This document shows, in pieces, positions 1 through 12,018 of a stretch of DNA of 64,000 nucleotides. The first letter of the stretch is position 1, and each line of letters begins with the position of its first letter. Origin of the DNA: Thermus parvatiensis (GTDB lineage: Bacteria; Deinococcota; Deinococci; Deinococcales; Thermaceae); NCBI RefSeq assembly GCF_001535545.1, contig NZ_CP014141.1, forward strand, positions 310,001-374,000, given 5' to 3'. The notes below the pieces were generated by a model. It did no database searches. It was given only the letters and a program-made list of their open reading frames with translations, and was not told the DNA's origin. The position numbers and the translations under genes were made by a program.

Positions 1-2
1 CG

Positions 3-698
3 CTTGGCGCCTACTACGGGGGCGTGGGGCTCGGGCTTCTCCTGGGGCCTTGGCTCCTCCTTGCCGTCCAGGACCCCGCCGTGGCCTGGGTCCGGCTGGG
101 GCTTGGCGCCGGGGCCCTGGGGCTCTTTGCCCTTCCCGCCCTTCCCCTCCTCCAAGAGCCCCCGCCCCCGGTAAGGGGGAAGGGGGACCTCGGGCCCGTC
201 CGTGCCCTCCTCTGGGCCTACGGCCTCTACGGGGCGGGGTACATCGGCTACATGACCTTCGTCACCACGGCGGTGGGCGACTGGGCCCTTCTCTTCGGCC
301 TTTTGGGCGTGGGGGCGCTTTTCACCGGCCTTTTCTGGGGGCCCTGGGTGGAGCGGGTGGGGGGAAGGCGGGGGCTTGTGCACGTCCTTTCCCTGCTCTT
401 CCTCGGGAGCCTCCCGCCCCTCGCCCTCCACCTCCTCCCCTTGAGCGCCTTCCTCTTCGGCCTTTCCTTCCTCGGGGTGATCACCGCCATCACCCAGGCC
501 TTCCGGGCGGTCCTGCCGCCTCCGGCCTGGCCCCGGGCCATGGGGCTTTCCACCGCCGCCTTCGCCCTGGGGCAGGCCTTAGGCCCGGGGCTTTCCGGCC
601 TGGCGGCCGAGGCCGTGGGCTCGGGGGTGGGGGCCCTTTGGGCCTCGGCTGGGCTCCTTCTGCTCGCCCTGGGGGTGGCTTGGCTCAGCCGGCCCTGA
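3..698 (+). CDS. MFS transporter, YbfB/YjiJ-like, C-terminal part
   Basis: The reading frame is open through the left edge, so only the C-terminal ~231 residues are present. They consist of repeated long hydrophobic segments joined by short loops with Arg/Glu, as in a major facilitator superfamily permease. The stretch GLYGAGYIGYMTFV resembles the start of the second half of YbfB/YjiJ-type (MFS_1-like) proteins. Substrate is unknown. The last 14 nt overlap the tail of the convergent FUN14 gene. Confidence 0.75.
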   Translation, partial: LGAYYGGVGLGLLLGPWLLLAVQDPAVAWVRLGLGAGALGLFALPALPLLQEPPPPVRGKGDLGPVRALLWAYGLYGAGYIGYMTFVTTAVGDWALLFGLLGVGALFTGLFWGPWVERVGGRRGLVHVLSLLFLGSLPPLALHLLPLSAFLFGLSFLGVITAITQAFRAVLPPPAWPRAMGLSTAAFALGQALGPGLSGLAAEAVGSGVGALWASAGLLLLALGVAWLSRP

Positions 699-1005
699 GG
701 CCCAGGACGAGGCCGCCCACGAAGCTCGCGCCGAAGGGGAGGTTGTAGGTGAGGGTGGCGAGGAGCCTGTCCCAAAGGTTTTGGAGGGCGGGCTGTTGCA
801 AAAGGGGCTCCACGTCCCGCTGGATCCGGGTCCAGTCCACCTCCACGTAGCCCGCCTGGGCCAGGAGCTGGAGGGCCACGAAGAGGAGGCCGAGGGCGAT
901 GGCCAGAAGCCGCCCCACCTTCTTCAGGGCGTAGCCCACGGCGTAGCCGGCGAGGCCGCCAAAGGTGATCTGGCCCAGGTAGGGGGTGAGGTCGGGTAGC
1001 TCCAC
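685..1005 (-). CDS. FUN14 domain-containing small membrane protein
   Basis: About 106 residues. The order is a hydrophilic start (VELPDLTPYLGQ), a glycine-rich membrane segment (GGLAGYAVGYALKKVGR), a second hydrophobic helix, a polar helix, and a terminal glycine-rich segment (GASFVGGLVLGLRAG). This layout is typical of the FUN14 family; the bacterial role is unknown. I choose the GTG at 1005 because a -10-like TAGGGT (1018-1013 on the minus strand) lies 7 nt upstream, the leaderless spacing seen across this window. An upstream GTG would add 12 residues. Confidence 0.7.
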   Translation of the reverse strand: MELPDLTPYLGQITFGGLAGYAVGYALKKVGRLLAIALGLLFVALQLLAQAGYVEVDWTRIQRDVEPLLQQPALQNLWDRLLATLTYNLPFGASFVGGLVLGLRAG

Positions 1006-1063
1006 GGTTCCCACCCTAGCGCGGGGAGGGCGGCGGGGCAAGCGCCCTTTTGCGCCCGGGCCG

Positions 1064-1621
1064 TTAGGCGCCCTCTAGGCCAAGGAGGCGGGCCTCCTGC
1101 TTCATGGCCTCGAGGACGAAGGCCATGTGCTCTTCCAGGGGCACCCCGAGCTCCTCGGCCCCAAGCCGGATCTCCTCCCGGTTCACCCCCTTGGCGAAGG
1201 CCTTGTCCTTGAACTTCTTCTTGAGGCTGGGGAGCTCCAGGCCCAGGATGGACCGGTCCGGCCGTACGTACACCGCGGCGGTGATGAGGCCCGTGAGCTC
1301 GTCCACGGCGAAGAGGGCCTTGGCCATGCGGGTTCTGCGGGGGGTGCCGGTGTAGCTGGCGTGGCCCAGGATGGCCTCGAGGACCTCCTCGGGGTAGCCC
1401 AGGCGCCTAAGCTCCTCCACGGCCCTGTAGGGATGCTCCTCGGGGTACTTCTCGTAGTCCATGTCGTGGAGGACGCCGGCGATGGCCCAAAGCTCCTCGT
1501 CCTCCCCATAGCGGCGGGCGTAGGCCCGCATGGCCACCTCCACCGCCCGCATGTGCCGTCTCAGGGAGGCGCTTTCCGTCCAGGCCTCCATGAGGGCGAG
1601 GGCTTCCTCAAAGCTCGGCAT
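1064..1621 (-). CDS. HD-domain phosphohydrolase
   Basis: 185 residues. The HD signature VLHDMDYEKYPEEHP at about residues 50-64 carries the metal-binding His-Asp pair, and a further His follows in ILGHASYTG at about 85. These are the marks of predicted HD-superfamily hydrolases of the HDIG type, which cleave phosphate esters; the substrate is unknown. The start ATG at 1621 is preceded by TATACT with exactly 7 nt between (minus strand), implying a leaderless transcript. It is divergent from ispF. Confidence 0.8.
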   Translation of the reverse strand: MPSFEEALALMEAWTESASLRRHMRAVEVAMRAYARRYGEDEELWAIAGVLHDMDYEKYPEEHPYRAVEELRRLGYPEEVLEAILGHASYTGTPRRTRMAKALFAVDELTGLITAAVYVRPDRSILGLELPSLKKKFKDKAFAKGVNREEIRLGAEELGVPLEEHMAFVLEAMKQEARLLGLEGA

Positions 1622-1637
1622 GCCCTAAAGTATATCC

Positions 1638-2096
1638 ATGCGCATCGGCTACGGCGAGGACAGCCACCGCCTGGAGGAGGGGAGGCCGCTTTACCTCTGC
1701 GGCCTCCTCATTCCAAGCCCCGTGGGGGCCCTGGCCCACTCCGATGGGGACGCCGCCCTCCACGCCCTCACCGACGCCCTCCTTTCCGCCTACGGCCTTG
1801 GGGACATCGGCCTCCTCTTCCCCGACACCGACCCCCGCTGGCGGGGCGAACGGAGCGAGGTCTTTCTCCGGGAGGCCCTCCGCCTCGTGGAAGCCCGGGG
1901 GGGGAGGCTGGTTCAGGCAAGCCTTGTTCTCATCCTGGACCGGCCTAAGCTCGACCCCTACCGCGAGGCCATGGTGGAGAACCTCGCCCGCCTCCTAGGC
2001 CTTCCCCAGGACCGCATCGGCCTCACCTTCAAGACCTCGGAGGGCCTGGCGCCTTCCCACGTCCAGGCCCGGGCGGTGGTGCTTTTGGATGGTTGA
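1638..2096 (+). CDS. ispF: 2-C-methyl-D-erythritol 2,4-cyclodiphosphate synthase
   Basis: 152 residues, the usual IspF length. It converts CDP-ME 2-phosphate to the cyclodiphosphate with release of CMP in the MEP isoprenoid pathway. Visible motifs are the zinc and substrate region GYGEDSHRLEEG near the start, AHSDGDAALHALTDALL (second metal His), DIGLLFPDTDP, and the C-terminal TSEGLAPSHVQARAVVLL. The N-terminal D-S-H is GEDSH here. A TAAAGT lies 6 nt before the ATG, so the mRNA may be leaderless. The stop overlaps the next gene by 8 nt. Confidence 0.95.
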   Translation: MRIGYGEDSHRLEEGRPLYLCGLLIPSPVGALAHSDGDAALHALTDALLSAYGLGDIGLLFPDTDPRWRGERSEVFLREALRLVEARGGRLVQASLVLILDRPKLDPYREAMVENLARLLGLPQDRIGLTFKTSEGLAPSHVQARAVVLLDG

Positions 2097-2688
2097 GGCC
2101 CTGGTCTGGCTCGGCACCCTGGTCTTCGCCGCCACCGGGGCCCTCAAGGGGGTGGAGAAGGGGTTTGACCTTCTCGGGGTCCTGGTCCTGGCCACGGTGA
2201 CCGCGGTGGGGGGTGGGTCCATCCGGGACGTCCTGGTGGGCACCCTGCCCCCCACCGCCCTGAGGAACGAGCCCCTTCTCTGGAGCGTGGTCCTGGTGGG
2301 GCTTCTGGTCTTCCGCTTCCACCCCCGGGTGCAGGCCCTCGGGCCCCTCATCTACTACCTGGACACCCTAGGCCTTGGCCTCTTCGCCGCCTTGGGGGCG
2401 GAGCGGGGCCTGCAGGCGGGGCTTGGGCCCTTCGGGGTGGCCTTGGCGGGCACCCTCTCTGGGGTGGGGGGCGGGGTCTTAAGGGACGTGCTCTCGGGGG
2501 AGGTGCCTGGGATTCTCTACCGGGCGGGGGACCTCTACGCCTCGGCGGCCCTCCTCGGGGCCTGGGTGGTCTATCTGGCCTACCCCTTGGGGCCGGGCCT
2601 GGCCCTCTTCCTGGGCGCCGGGACCACCATGGCCCTCCGCCTCTTCGGCCGGAGGCTTGGCCTGAGGCTCCCCACCCCGAGGGGATAG
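2089..2688 (+). CDS. TRIC cation channel family (UPF0126/YicG-like) membrane protein
   Basis: 199 residues, almost wholly hydrophobic, with two repeats of the family signature: GATGALKGVEKGFDLLG...TAVGGGSIRDVL in the first half and GTLSGVGGGVLRDVLSGEVPGIL in the second. Family members are bacterial homologues of trimeric intracellular cation channels with about seven membrane helices. It starts inside the end of ispF (8-nt overlap), so the two are translationally coupled. Ion specificity cannot be read from sequence. Confidence 0.85.
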   Translation: MVEALVWLGTLVFAATGALKGVEKGFDLLGVLVLATVTAVGGGSIRDVLVGTLPPTALRNEPLLWSVVLVGLLVFRFHPRVQALGPLIYYLDTLGLGLFAALGAERGLQAGLGPFGVALAGTLSGVGGGVLRDVLSGEVPGILYRAGDLYASAALLGAWVVYLAYPLGPGLALFLGAGTTMALRLFGRRLGLRLPTPRG

Positions 2689-2691
2689 ACT
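2686..2691 (+). promoter_or_regulatory. -10 element (TAGACT) for leaderless moaC
   Basis: TAGACT lies 6 nt before the moaC ATG and overlaps the stop codon of the preceding gene. No convincing -35 element is seen. The spacing matches the other leaderless starts in this window. Confidence 0.45.
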
Positions 2692-2697
2692 CAGGGC

Positions 2698-3171
2698 ATG
2701 GACCTTACCCACTTCAAGGATGGGAAGCCCCACATGGTGGACGTGACGGAAAAGGACAAGACCTTCCGCACCGCCACCGCCGAGGCCTTCGTGGAGCTTA
2801 CGGAGGAGGCCCTTTCCGCCCTGGAAAAGGGCGGGGTGGGGAAGGGAGACCCCCTTTTCGTGGCCCAGCTCGCCGGGATCATGGCCGCCAAGAGGACGGC
2901 GGACCTCATCCCCCTCTGCCACCCCTTGCCCCTCACCGGGGTGGAGGTCAAGGTGGAGCTCCTTAAGGAGGCGAGGCGCGTGCGCGTGGAGGCCACGGCG
3001 AAGACCAAGGCGGAAACGGGGGTGGAGATGGAGGCCATGACCGCCTGCGCTGTCGCCGCCCTCACCGTGTACGACATGCTCAAGGCGGCCTCCAAGGGGC
3101 TTGTAATCTCTAAGGTCCAGCTCCTCCACAAGGCGGGGGGTAAGAGCGGGGAGTGGCGCAGGGAGGAATAG
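2698..3171 (+). CDS. moaC: cyclic pyranopterin monophosphate synthase MoaC
   Basis: 157 residues, full length. MoaC converts 3',8-cyclo-GTP to cyclic pyranopterin monophosphate in molybdenum cofactor synthesis. Family motifs are clear: [12 protein letters not shown] at the N-terminus, [22 protein letters not shown] with the conserved Cys-His, and [24 protein letters not shown]. No other moa gene is next to it, though the following NifX-like gene is also of a metal-cofactor family. Confidence 0.96.
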   Translation: MDLTHFKDGKPHMVDVTEKDKTFRTATAEAFVELTEEALSALEKGGVGKGDPLFVAQLAGIMAAKRTADLIPLCHPLPLTGVEVKVELLKEARRVRVEATAKTKAETGVEMEAMTACAVAALTVYDMLKAASKGLVISKVQLLHKAGGKSGEWRREE

Positions 3172-3199
3172 TCCTACCCCAGGGGTGTATTCTGAGGAT

Positions 3200-3526
3200 A
3201 TGCGGATCGCCATCGCCTTAACCAAGGAGGGGGAGCGGGTCTACCCCGGCCCCTTCGGCCACGCCCCCCGGTACGCCATCTACGAGGTGGGGCCCGAGGA
3301 GGAACTCCGGCTTTTGGAAATCCGGGAAAACCCCTACGCCAAGGAGCACGGGGAGGAGAAGCACGCCAAGATGCGGGAACTCCTCAAGGACGTGGCCCTC
3401 AAAGTGGGGGCCCGCTTCGGCCACGGGGGCTCTTTGGGGGCTTTTCCCGTGGCCGACCGGGTGGAGGTGGGGGCGGTCTCCCTGGAAGAGGCCCTCTCCC
3501 GCCTCAAGGAGAGAAGTAGCGCTTAA
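3200..3526 (+). CDS. NifX/NifB-type metal-cluster-binding protein
   Basis: 108 residues. The start MRIAIAL, the RYAIYEV strand, and GARFGHGGSLGAFPVADRVEVGAVSLEEAL fit the dinitrogenase iron-molybdenum cofactor-binding fold (NifX/NafY/NifB C-terminal family). No nitrogenase genes are present, so it is one of the many stand-alone members with unknown metal partner. ATG 3200 is chosen over an upstream GTG because TATTCT lies 6 nt before it. The 3' end overlaps the convergent gene's restored tail by 23 nt. Confidence 0.75.
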   Translation: MRIAIALTKEGERVYPGPFGHAPRYAIYEVGPEEELRLLEIRENPYAKEHGEEKHAKMRELLKDVALKVGARFGHGGSLGAFPVADRVEVGAVSLEEALSRLKERSSA

Positions 3527-4456
3527 GGAGCTCCCGGGCCTCGGGGGGAGGAGGGTCTTCTCCAGGTAGACCTCCACCCCCCGGCGCACCTTCTCCGGGG
3601 GCTGGCCCCCAGGCCAGGGGGAGGGGAGGGCGGCCTTGTCCCCGTCCTCTCCTTCGCCCAAAAGCCCCACTTCCGGCCCTTGGGCCTGGGTGGGGGTGAG
3701 GCTGCCCTCTTTCTCCCCCAGGGCGCCCCCCGCGTTGGGCCCCCGCCTCGAGGCCTGGGGCAAAGGCGTCTCCTGGCCTCCTCCGTCCTCCCTAGGGGGG
3801 GCTTCCGCAGGCCCGGCCTCTTCCCCCGGGCTTCCGGTCCCGGGGAGGGCCCGGGCGGGGGCGCCTTCCTTAGGCCGGGCGGGGCTTGGGCCCTCGGCCT
3901 GGGGGGCGCCTTCCCCGGGAGCTTCCGAGGGGGCGCCCTGCTCCCTCCCCTGCGAAGGGGCGGCCTGCTCCTCGCCCTCCGAGGGAGCGGCCTGGCCTTC
4001 GCTCTTCGCCCCGCTCTGGGCCGCCTCTTTCCCGGCGGCCCCGTCTTGGGCCTGGTCTTCCCGGGATAGGGGGGCCACCCTTTCCGCCCCGGCGGGGCTG
4101 GGGAAGGGGAGGGGGGCGGGCCTCGCCAGGTGGAACCCTAAGGCAAGAAAGAGCGCCAGCCCGTAGGCCAGGAGGAGGCCCCAGGGGAAGGGGGGAAGCC
4201 TCGCCGGGACCCTCCTTGCCTCGGCCCAAAGCCTTTCCTCCCCGTAGGCCAAGGCCGTGGGGTAAGCGAGGCTTATCCGGGCGATCTCCCTTAGGGCCCT
4301 ACCCTCCAAGAGGCGGCTTGGAACCAGAAGCCCCAAGGGAGAAAGGAGGGCGAAAAGCGGATGGAGAAGCCCAAGGAGGGCAAGGAGCGTGGCAAGGAGA
4401 AAGCGGTACCGCCAGGCGAGGCGGCCCGCGTAAGCGCGGTGGAAGCCGGGGCCCAC
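3504..4456 (-). CDS. Unknown membrane protein with long Ala/Pro/Glu-rich region (frame break near C-terminus)
   Basis: I do not recognise this gene. Residues ~1-110 have two hydrophobic stretches (near 18-45 and 88-107). Then comes ~150 residues very rich in Ala, Pro, Glu, Gly and Gln with repeats of the type EGEEQAAPSQGREQGAPSE, and finally a short ordered tail RRGVEVYLEKTLLPP. As read, the frame runs on antisense through the NifX-like gene. Adding one base to the G6 run at 3543-3548 gives a natural end PEARELLKRYFSP and a stop at 3504 (317 residues). The GTG start has TAAAAT 6 nt upstream. Possibly a surface or cell-envelope protein. Confidence 0.5.
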
Positions 4457-4485
4457 AAGGGCATTTTAGGCCTTGGAAGGAGGCT

Positions 4486-4808
4486 TTAAAGCGGACCTTG
4501 CGCCTCGAGGGCCTGGGCCAGATACGCCTTCACCAAGGCGCGGAAAAGCTTCGTGTGCGCCCCCTGGTTGAGCTTGAGATGCACCAGCTCGTGGACGATC
4601 ACCTCCCGACGGAACGCCGCCGGCTGGCGAAACAGCTCAGCGTTCAAGGTAAGCCGTCCCCGGGTGGAGACGCTGGCCCATTTGCGCTTCATGGGGCGCA
4701 CATGCACCTCGCGCAGGCGGTCTTCCACGCCGATGCGGCGGGCCCAGGCCCACACCTCGGCGACCAGGACGTCGCGGCTGACCGCCTCTTGCAGGGGAGA
4801 AGTGGGCC

Positions 4809-4812
<4 letters not shown>
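4486..4812 (-). CDS. YgjP/DUF45-type zinc metallopeptidase, last gene of the hsd operon
   Basis: 108 residues with a zinc-peptidase helix VIVHELVHLKLNQGAHTKLF: the HExxH motif with a downstream His-bearing helix, as in the DUF45/SprT-like family. Its ATG overlaps the hsdR stop (ATGA), so it is the fourth gene of the restriction operon. Proteins of this family often accompany type I restriction systems; the substrate is unknown. It is shorter than stand-alone YgjP proteins (~230 aa) and may be only the catalytic core. Confidence 0.75.
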
Positions 4813-7705
<2,893 letters not shown>

Positions 7706-7904
7706 CACGTCACTCCCTTCGTCTCGGGCATGGGCAGGTCCTTTACACGCATTTTGCCGGTCATGAGAAGGTGGAGCAATGTCTTGTACAAGGTATCTAG
7801 GGCCTGCAATCGAGCTTCCTCGGCCTCGATCTTGCGGTCCACCTCGCGTAGCATGCAGGCAATTTCGCGTTGTTCGGAAGGAGGGGGGAATGGGATGGGG
7901 ACAC

Positions 7905-7911
7905 GTTCCAA
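7905..7911. repeat. Target-site duplication, left copy
   Basis: GTTCCAA, identical to 9226-9232, abuts the left IS end. Its presence shows the element arrived by transposition into hsdS. Confidence 0.85.
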
Positions 7912-9225
7912 CAGGGCTTTACCCAAAACTCCTTCCTCGCCCTCCCTTAGCCTGCTTCAAGAGTTCTTGGGTGACTTCATAGTTGAGCAGGCGAACCAGG
8001 CCCCTCAGGAGCAGGTACGGACCATCCCTCTCGCTGGGCAGCCCCAGCTTGCCCCCGAGCTGCAAAAGAAACCCCTTGAACGGATCCCCCAACCGCTCAA
8101 CTTCCCAAAGGAACACCGCCAGCCCCAGCAAAACCGCCACCACCTTCCGGATCCGGGCAAGCCCCCGCACCTGGAAGGTCTCAAGCCCCAGCCCCGTCTT
8201 CAAAAGCCGGAAGAACCGCTCCACCTCCCACCGCCTGCGGTACGCCTCCACCACCTGCGCCGCCTCCTCCCTCCCCCTCACCGGCAAGCTGGTCAGTAGC
8301 CACCACTCCCCACGCCGCCCCAGGGCTGGCACCCGGCAGACCACCAGGTGGAGCCGCCTCCCCTCCACCTCCACCTCCCTCCATCCGAAGTGGAGCCGCA
8401 CCCGCTGGTACCTGCCCCCTACCCTCAGCTCCACCTCCTCCCCACAGGGAAGGGCCAGGGAAGAAGCCACCTTCGCCAGAGAACCCCCCTCCCCAAGCTT
8501 CCGGTCCCGGTAGACCCGCACCACGAACTCCTCCCCCAGGGCCAGCACCTGCCCAAACACCTTCCGGTCGTCAAACCCCCGGTCCGCCACATACACCAGC
8601 CTCCTGCCCACGCCCCCCAATCGCTCCCGGGCCGCCTCAATGGCTCCCTCCACCTCCTTGGGCAGGCTGGCAAACCCCCTCTCCCCGTAGGCCACCAGGT
8701 GGGCGTACCCCAGGGCCAGCCGCCCCGCGGGGTCCAACCCCAGGGCGGTGAGGAGCTCGTACCCGGGCCGCCTATCCTTCCCCACCCGGGCTATCCCCTC
8801 CAGGGCCCGGGCATAGGGCTTGGCCACCGGGCTCAGGTCCAGGAGGACCAGAACCTCCTCACCCTCCAGAGCAGTCGCGCTCTCCTGATAGACCCGGTCA
8901 AGGAGGGCTTCTGCCTCCACCCGTGGGTTGGACAGGAAGCGGTAAAGGGCTTTGGCCTGGTGGAAGCGGTTCTGGAGGGGAGAAGGGAGCGAGGCCACCA
9001 TCTCGCTCACCCGGGCTGAGCCTGCGGCCAAGGCGCCCCGCACCACCTCTTCAAACCGTCGGTGGAGGCGCTTATCGGGGGAAAACGCTCGCAAAACGGC
9101 CCGTGAACTCCTGGAGCCTGGCCTCGGCCACCTTGAGCATGTCCATGGATCACCCCCGGTACCAGATACGGGCTGCGCCCGCAAGGGGAGATTTACCACG
9201 AAACGGAGATGTGGGTAAAGTCCTG
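7912..9225 (-). mobile_element. Complete IS4-family insertion sequence, 1314 bp
   Basis: The ends are imperfect terminal inverted repeats of 21 bp, 7912-7932 and 9205-9225 (18 of 21 match; core CTTTACCCA). The element is flanked by identical 7-bp direct repeats GTTCCAA at 7905-7911 and 9226-9232. One transposase gene fills it. It lies in the same orientation as the hsd operon and sits in frame in hsdS, producing a read-through fusion frame. Confidence 0.92.
7919..9146 (-). CDS. IS4-family DDE transposase (possible N-terminal frame break)
   Basis: The catalytic triad is visible: Asp in VLLDLSPVAKP, Asp in YVADRGFDDRKVFG, and the IS4 signature Y-(2)-R-(3)-E-(6)-K in YRRRWEVERFFRLLK. The best N-terminus MDMLKVAEARLQEFTGRFASVFP begins at ATG 9146. 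It leads into the catalytic frame only if the C run at 9081-9077 (minus strand) has four bases instead of five. Otherwise a start in the downstream frame must be used. The stop codon lies within the left terminal repeat. Confidence 0.85.
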
Positions 9226-9232
9226 GTTCCAA
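9226..9232. repeat. Target-site duplication, right copy
   Basis: GTTCCAA, identical to 7905-7911, abuts the right IS end. Confidence 0.85.
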
Positions 9233-10334
9233 GTTTGTTTTGCTTAGAATCGGAATGGTAGTCATCCTGGCAAAAGACTCTAATAGTGGTACCTCGTGCA
9301 TTATTGCGTAGGCGACGAACCAGTTATCTGCTTTTTGACAAATCACAGCATTAATTTGCTGATTTGAAGCAGCAACTTCCGCATCTACAACACCGACTTT
9401 CCCAATGTAGCCAATACAACTGACGAGCACCGCACCTTTAGGAAGGGCCTTCGCCTCTCGGAGTCCCTCCTCCGTGATAGAACGCTGGGCAACTCGAACT
9501 GGCCCACCTTTCAGGTCGACTGGAGTTATGAAAGGAATTGAACCATTCCAGTACTCCGGACAAGAAGTAGACGGTGTACGCCCCGTGATGACCTTACCGA
9601 TGTCACCCAGCCTCACTACCCGCCAGTGGGCTGGAATAGGACCAATTTCCGTCTCCTTCAACGGCACCCGCTCGGCCTCTTCCACCGGCACCGGGCCGTA
9701 GGTGAACAAGTACCGCATGAGGCTTTTCTTTAGTTCTCTCGTGGCGATAATGACTTTTTCGGTCGCTTCTTTAGCTCGTTGGATCGTCCGAAGAACATGC
9801 GCGATTGCGCGCTGCTCATTTAGCGGCGGAAATGGAACCAGAAAAGACGCAAGTCGTGACTTTGAAAGGTTAGGAATGGTAGTCCTGTTTCCAGCACCAC
9901 TGTAGAGATTCAGCAAAGTCCAGGCTGCCTGCATCCAGTACATGTAGAAAGCCGGCTCAACATCAGCACTCCTTGATCGAAGTCGGTGCAGATGGTTCTG
10001 AAACAAACACAGGGGCAACTGTCCTTCCCACATGGCCGTTCGCCCAATATCACCACCCTCGCAGACAAGAAGGTCTCCTGGTCGTAAAGCAAGACGCTTC
10101 ACTTCATCATCGTCGAAATCCATGTAGTCCAGTTTTGTGATGTCGATGCGACCCCAATAAACGTTGGCCGTACGCAAGAATGGCCTTAAGCTCTGACCCC
10201 TTCGATGTTTGGGGGAAAGCGCTTTACCCTGTTGGATCTCGAACAAATCTCCAACCCGTACCACCTGCCACTCTTCGGGCAGGCGCCCAATCTCAGTGAA
10301 CCTGAAATCCTCGGGAGGTCCGCCGTTGCCTCCG

Positions 10335-11924
10335 CTACCGTTTCCACCGTCTGGTACCTCCCATCCCCAGGAACTCCAGGATCCTCTGCAGCTCGCGGTC
10401 GGCGGCCGCCCGTTCCTCCTCCGCCTCCTGCAGCCGCAGAACCGCTTCCTCCAGCGAAAGGACCTCCTCGCCGCCGTTTTGGGCCACGTACCGGCTCGGC
10501 GAGAGGTTGTAGTCGTTGCGGGCGGCCTCCTCGAGGGAGATGATCGCGGAAAGCCCTTCCTCAGCCGTCCAGCCGTGGTAAACAGCGGCGATGCGCTCCA
10601 CGTGCTCCTCGCCGAGGTAGTTCTTTGGCCGGCCCTTCAGGAACAGCTGCGAGGCGTTGACCAACAGGATCTCGCGCGGGTGCCTCTTGGCCTTGTTGAT
10701 CACCAGGATGATCCCGGGCGCCGTCGTGTTGTAGAAGAGGTTTTCTGGGAGCAGGATCACAGCTTCAATCAGGTCCCGCTCGACGAAGGCCTTACGAATG
10801 TCCCGCTCCCGGCTGGAACCCTGGCTGCCGCTGCCCCGGCTCACCGCGCCGGTGTCCAAAACCACTGCCATGCGGCCGCCGTCCTTGAGGGAGGCGTACA
10901 TGTGCTGGAGCCAGCCCCAGTCGGCGGTGGAAGCTGGCGGAATGCCGAAGGCAAAGCGTTCGTAGGGGTCGTTCTCGTAGACGTCGGTGGGGAACTCCTG
11001 GTTCCACATGGGGTTGGCCACCACCAGGTCGAAGGTCTGGAGACGGCCGGCGTTGTCTCGGAAGGCTGGCTGGCGCATGGTGTCGCCCAGGCGGATGTCG
11101 GCCTCCATGTCGTGGATGACGGCGTTCATGCGGGCCATGGCGAAGGTGGTGGGGTTGATCTCCTGGCCGAAGAGGCGCAAAGGCGCGTGTTGGGAGGGCA
11201 GGCGACGGTGGCCATTTTGTTCCACGCCGTGCGTTTCCAGCAGGCGCAGGTGGCACTTGATGAGGAGCCCCCCTGAGCCGCAGGCCGGGTCGTACACCGT
11301 CATGCCCGGTTGGGGCTCCAGGATGCGGGCCATGAGCACGGCCACCTCGCGGGGGGTGTAGAACTCGCCGGCGCTTTGGCCCTGGCCCTCGGCGAACTTG
11401 CGCAAAAGGTACTCGTAGGCCCGGCCCAGGATGTCGGGCTCCACATCGTCCAGGCCCAGGCGGTGGCGGGAGAGCACCTCCACCAGTCGGGCGAGGTATT
11501 CGTCGGGGACGATGCGCTGCCCGGCGGTGGTGGCGTTGAAATCCACAATGTCGATGACGCCCTGCAGGCGGGGGTTTTCGCGGGCCACGGCGCGCACCGC
11601 GTCGGTCAGGTGCTGCCCCAGGCCGGTGGTGCGGCGGCGGATGTGGGGCCAGCGGGCCGCTTCGGGGATGTAAAAGCGCACCGACCCGCGGCCTGCAGCG
11701 ATGATCCCCCGCTCCCGCTCGTCTTCAACGATGTGCGCGGCCACCTCAGGACTGCCGTATACCTGGGCCAGGCGGGCCAGTTCGTCCTCGAAGACATCCG
11801 AAAGCCGCTTGAGGAAGATGAGGGGCAGGATGTAGTCCTTGAATTTGGGCGCATCCACCGGGCCGCGGATGGCGCAGGCGGCCTCCCAAAGCCAGTTTTC
11901 CAGCGTGGAAATGTCCAAAGGCAT
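10335..11924 (-). CDS. hsdM: Type I DNA methyltransferase M subunit
   Basis: 529 residues, first gene of the operon. It methylates adenine using S-adenosylmethionine in the HsdM2S complex. The N-terminal helical domain (LENWLWEAACAIRGPVDAPKFKDYILPLIFLKRLSD) is followed by GEFYTPREVAVLMA, SAM motif VYDPACGSGGLL, and the N6-adenine motif NPMWNQEF. The frame is intact. Because hsdS is split, the methylase and nuclease are probably inactive or dependent on another HsdS. Confidence 0.95.
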   Translation of the reverse strand: MPLDISTLENWLWEAACAIRGPVDAPKFKDYILPLIFLKRLSDVFEDELARLAQVYGSPEVAAHIVEDERERGIIAAGRGSVRFYIPEAARWPHIRRRTTGLGQHLTDAVRAVARENPRLQGVIDIVDFNATTAGQRIVPDEYLARLVEVLSRHRLGLDDVEPDILGRAYEYLLRKFAEGQGQSAGEFYTPREVAVLMARILEPQPGMTVYDPACGSGGLLIKCHLRLLETHGVEQNGHRRLPSQHAPLRLFGQEINPTTFAMARMNAVIHDMEADIRLGDTMRQPAFRDNAGRLQTFDLVVANPMWNQEFPTDVYENDPYERFAFGIPPASTADWGWLQHMYASLKDGGRMAVVLDTGAVSRGSGSQGSSRERDIRKAFVERDLIEAVILLPENLFYNTTAPGIILVINKAKRHPREILLVNASQLFLKGRPKNYLGEEHVERIAAVYHGWTAEEGLSAIISLEEAARNDYNLSPSRYVAQNGGEEVLSLEEAVLRLQEAEEERAAADRELQRILEFLGMGGTRRWKR

Positions 11925-12001
11925 AGCGCTCTTACCCCCCTGATCCCGCTTTTGGCGCTTCCCAAAGGTGCGCCGGGCCCAAAAACGGGGCTAAAGCCAT
12001 A

Positions 12002-12018
12002 CCCCTTATTTTAAGGGG
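12002..12018 (-). terminator. Hairpin directly after the phosphodiester glycosidase gene
   Basis: CCCCTTA, a TTT loop and TAAGGGG form a 7-bp stem starting one base past the stop codon. It probably also separates this gene from the hsd operon downstream on the same strand. Confidence 0.55.
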
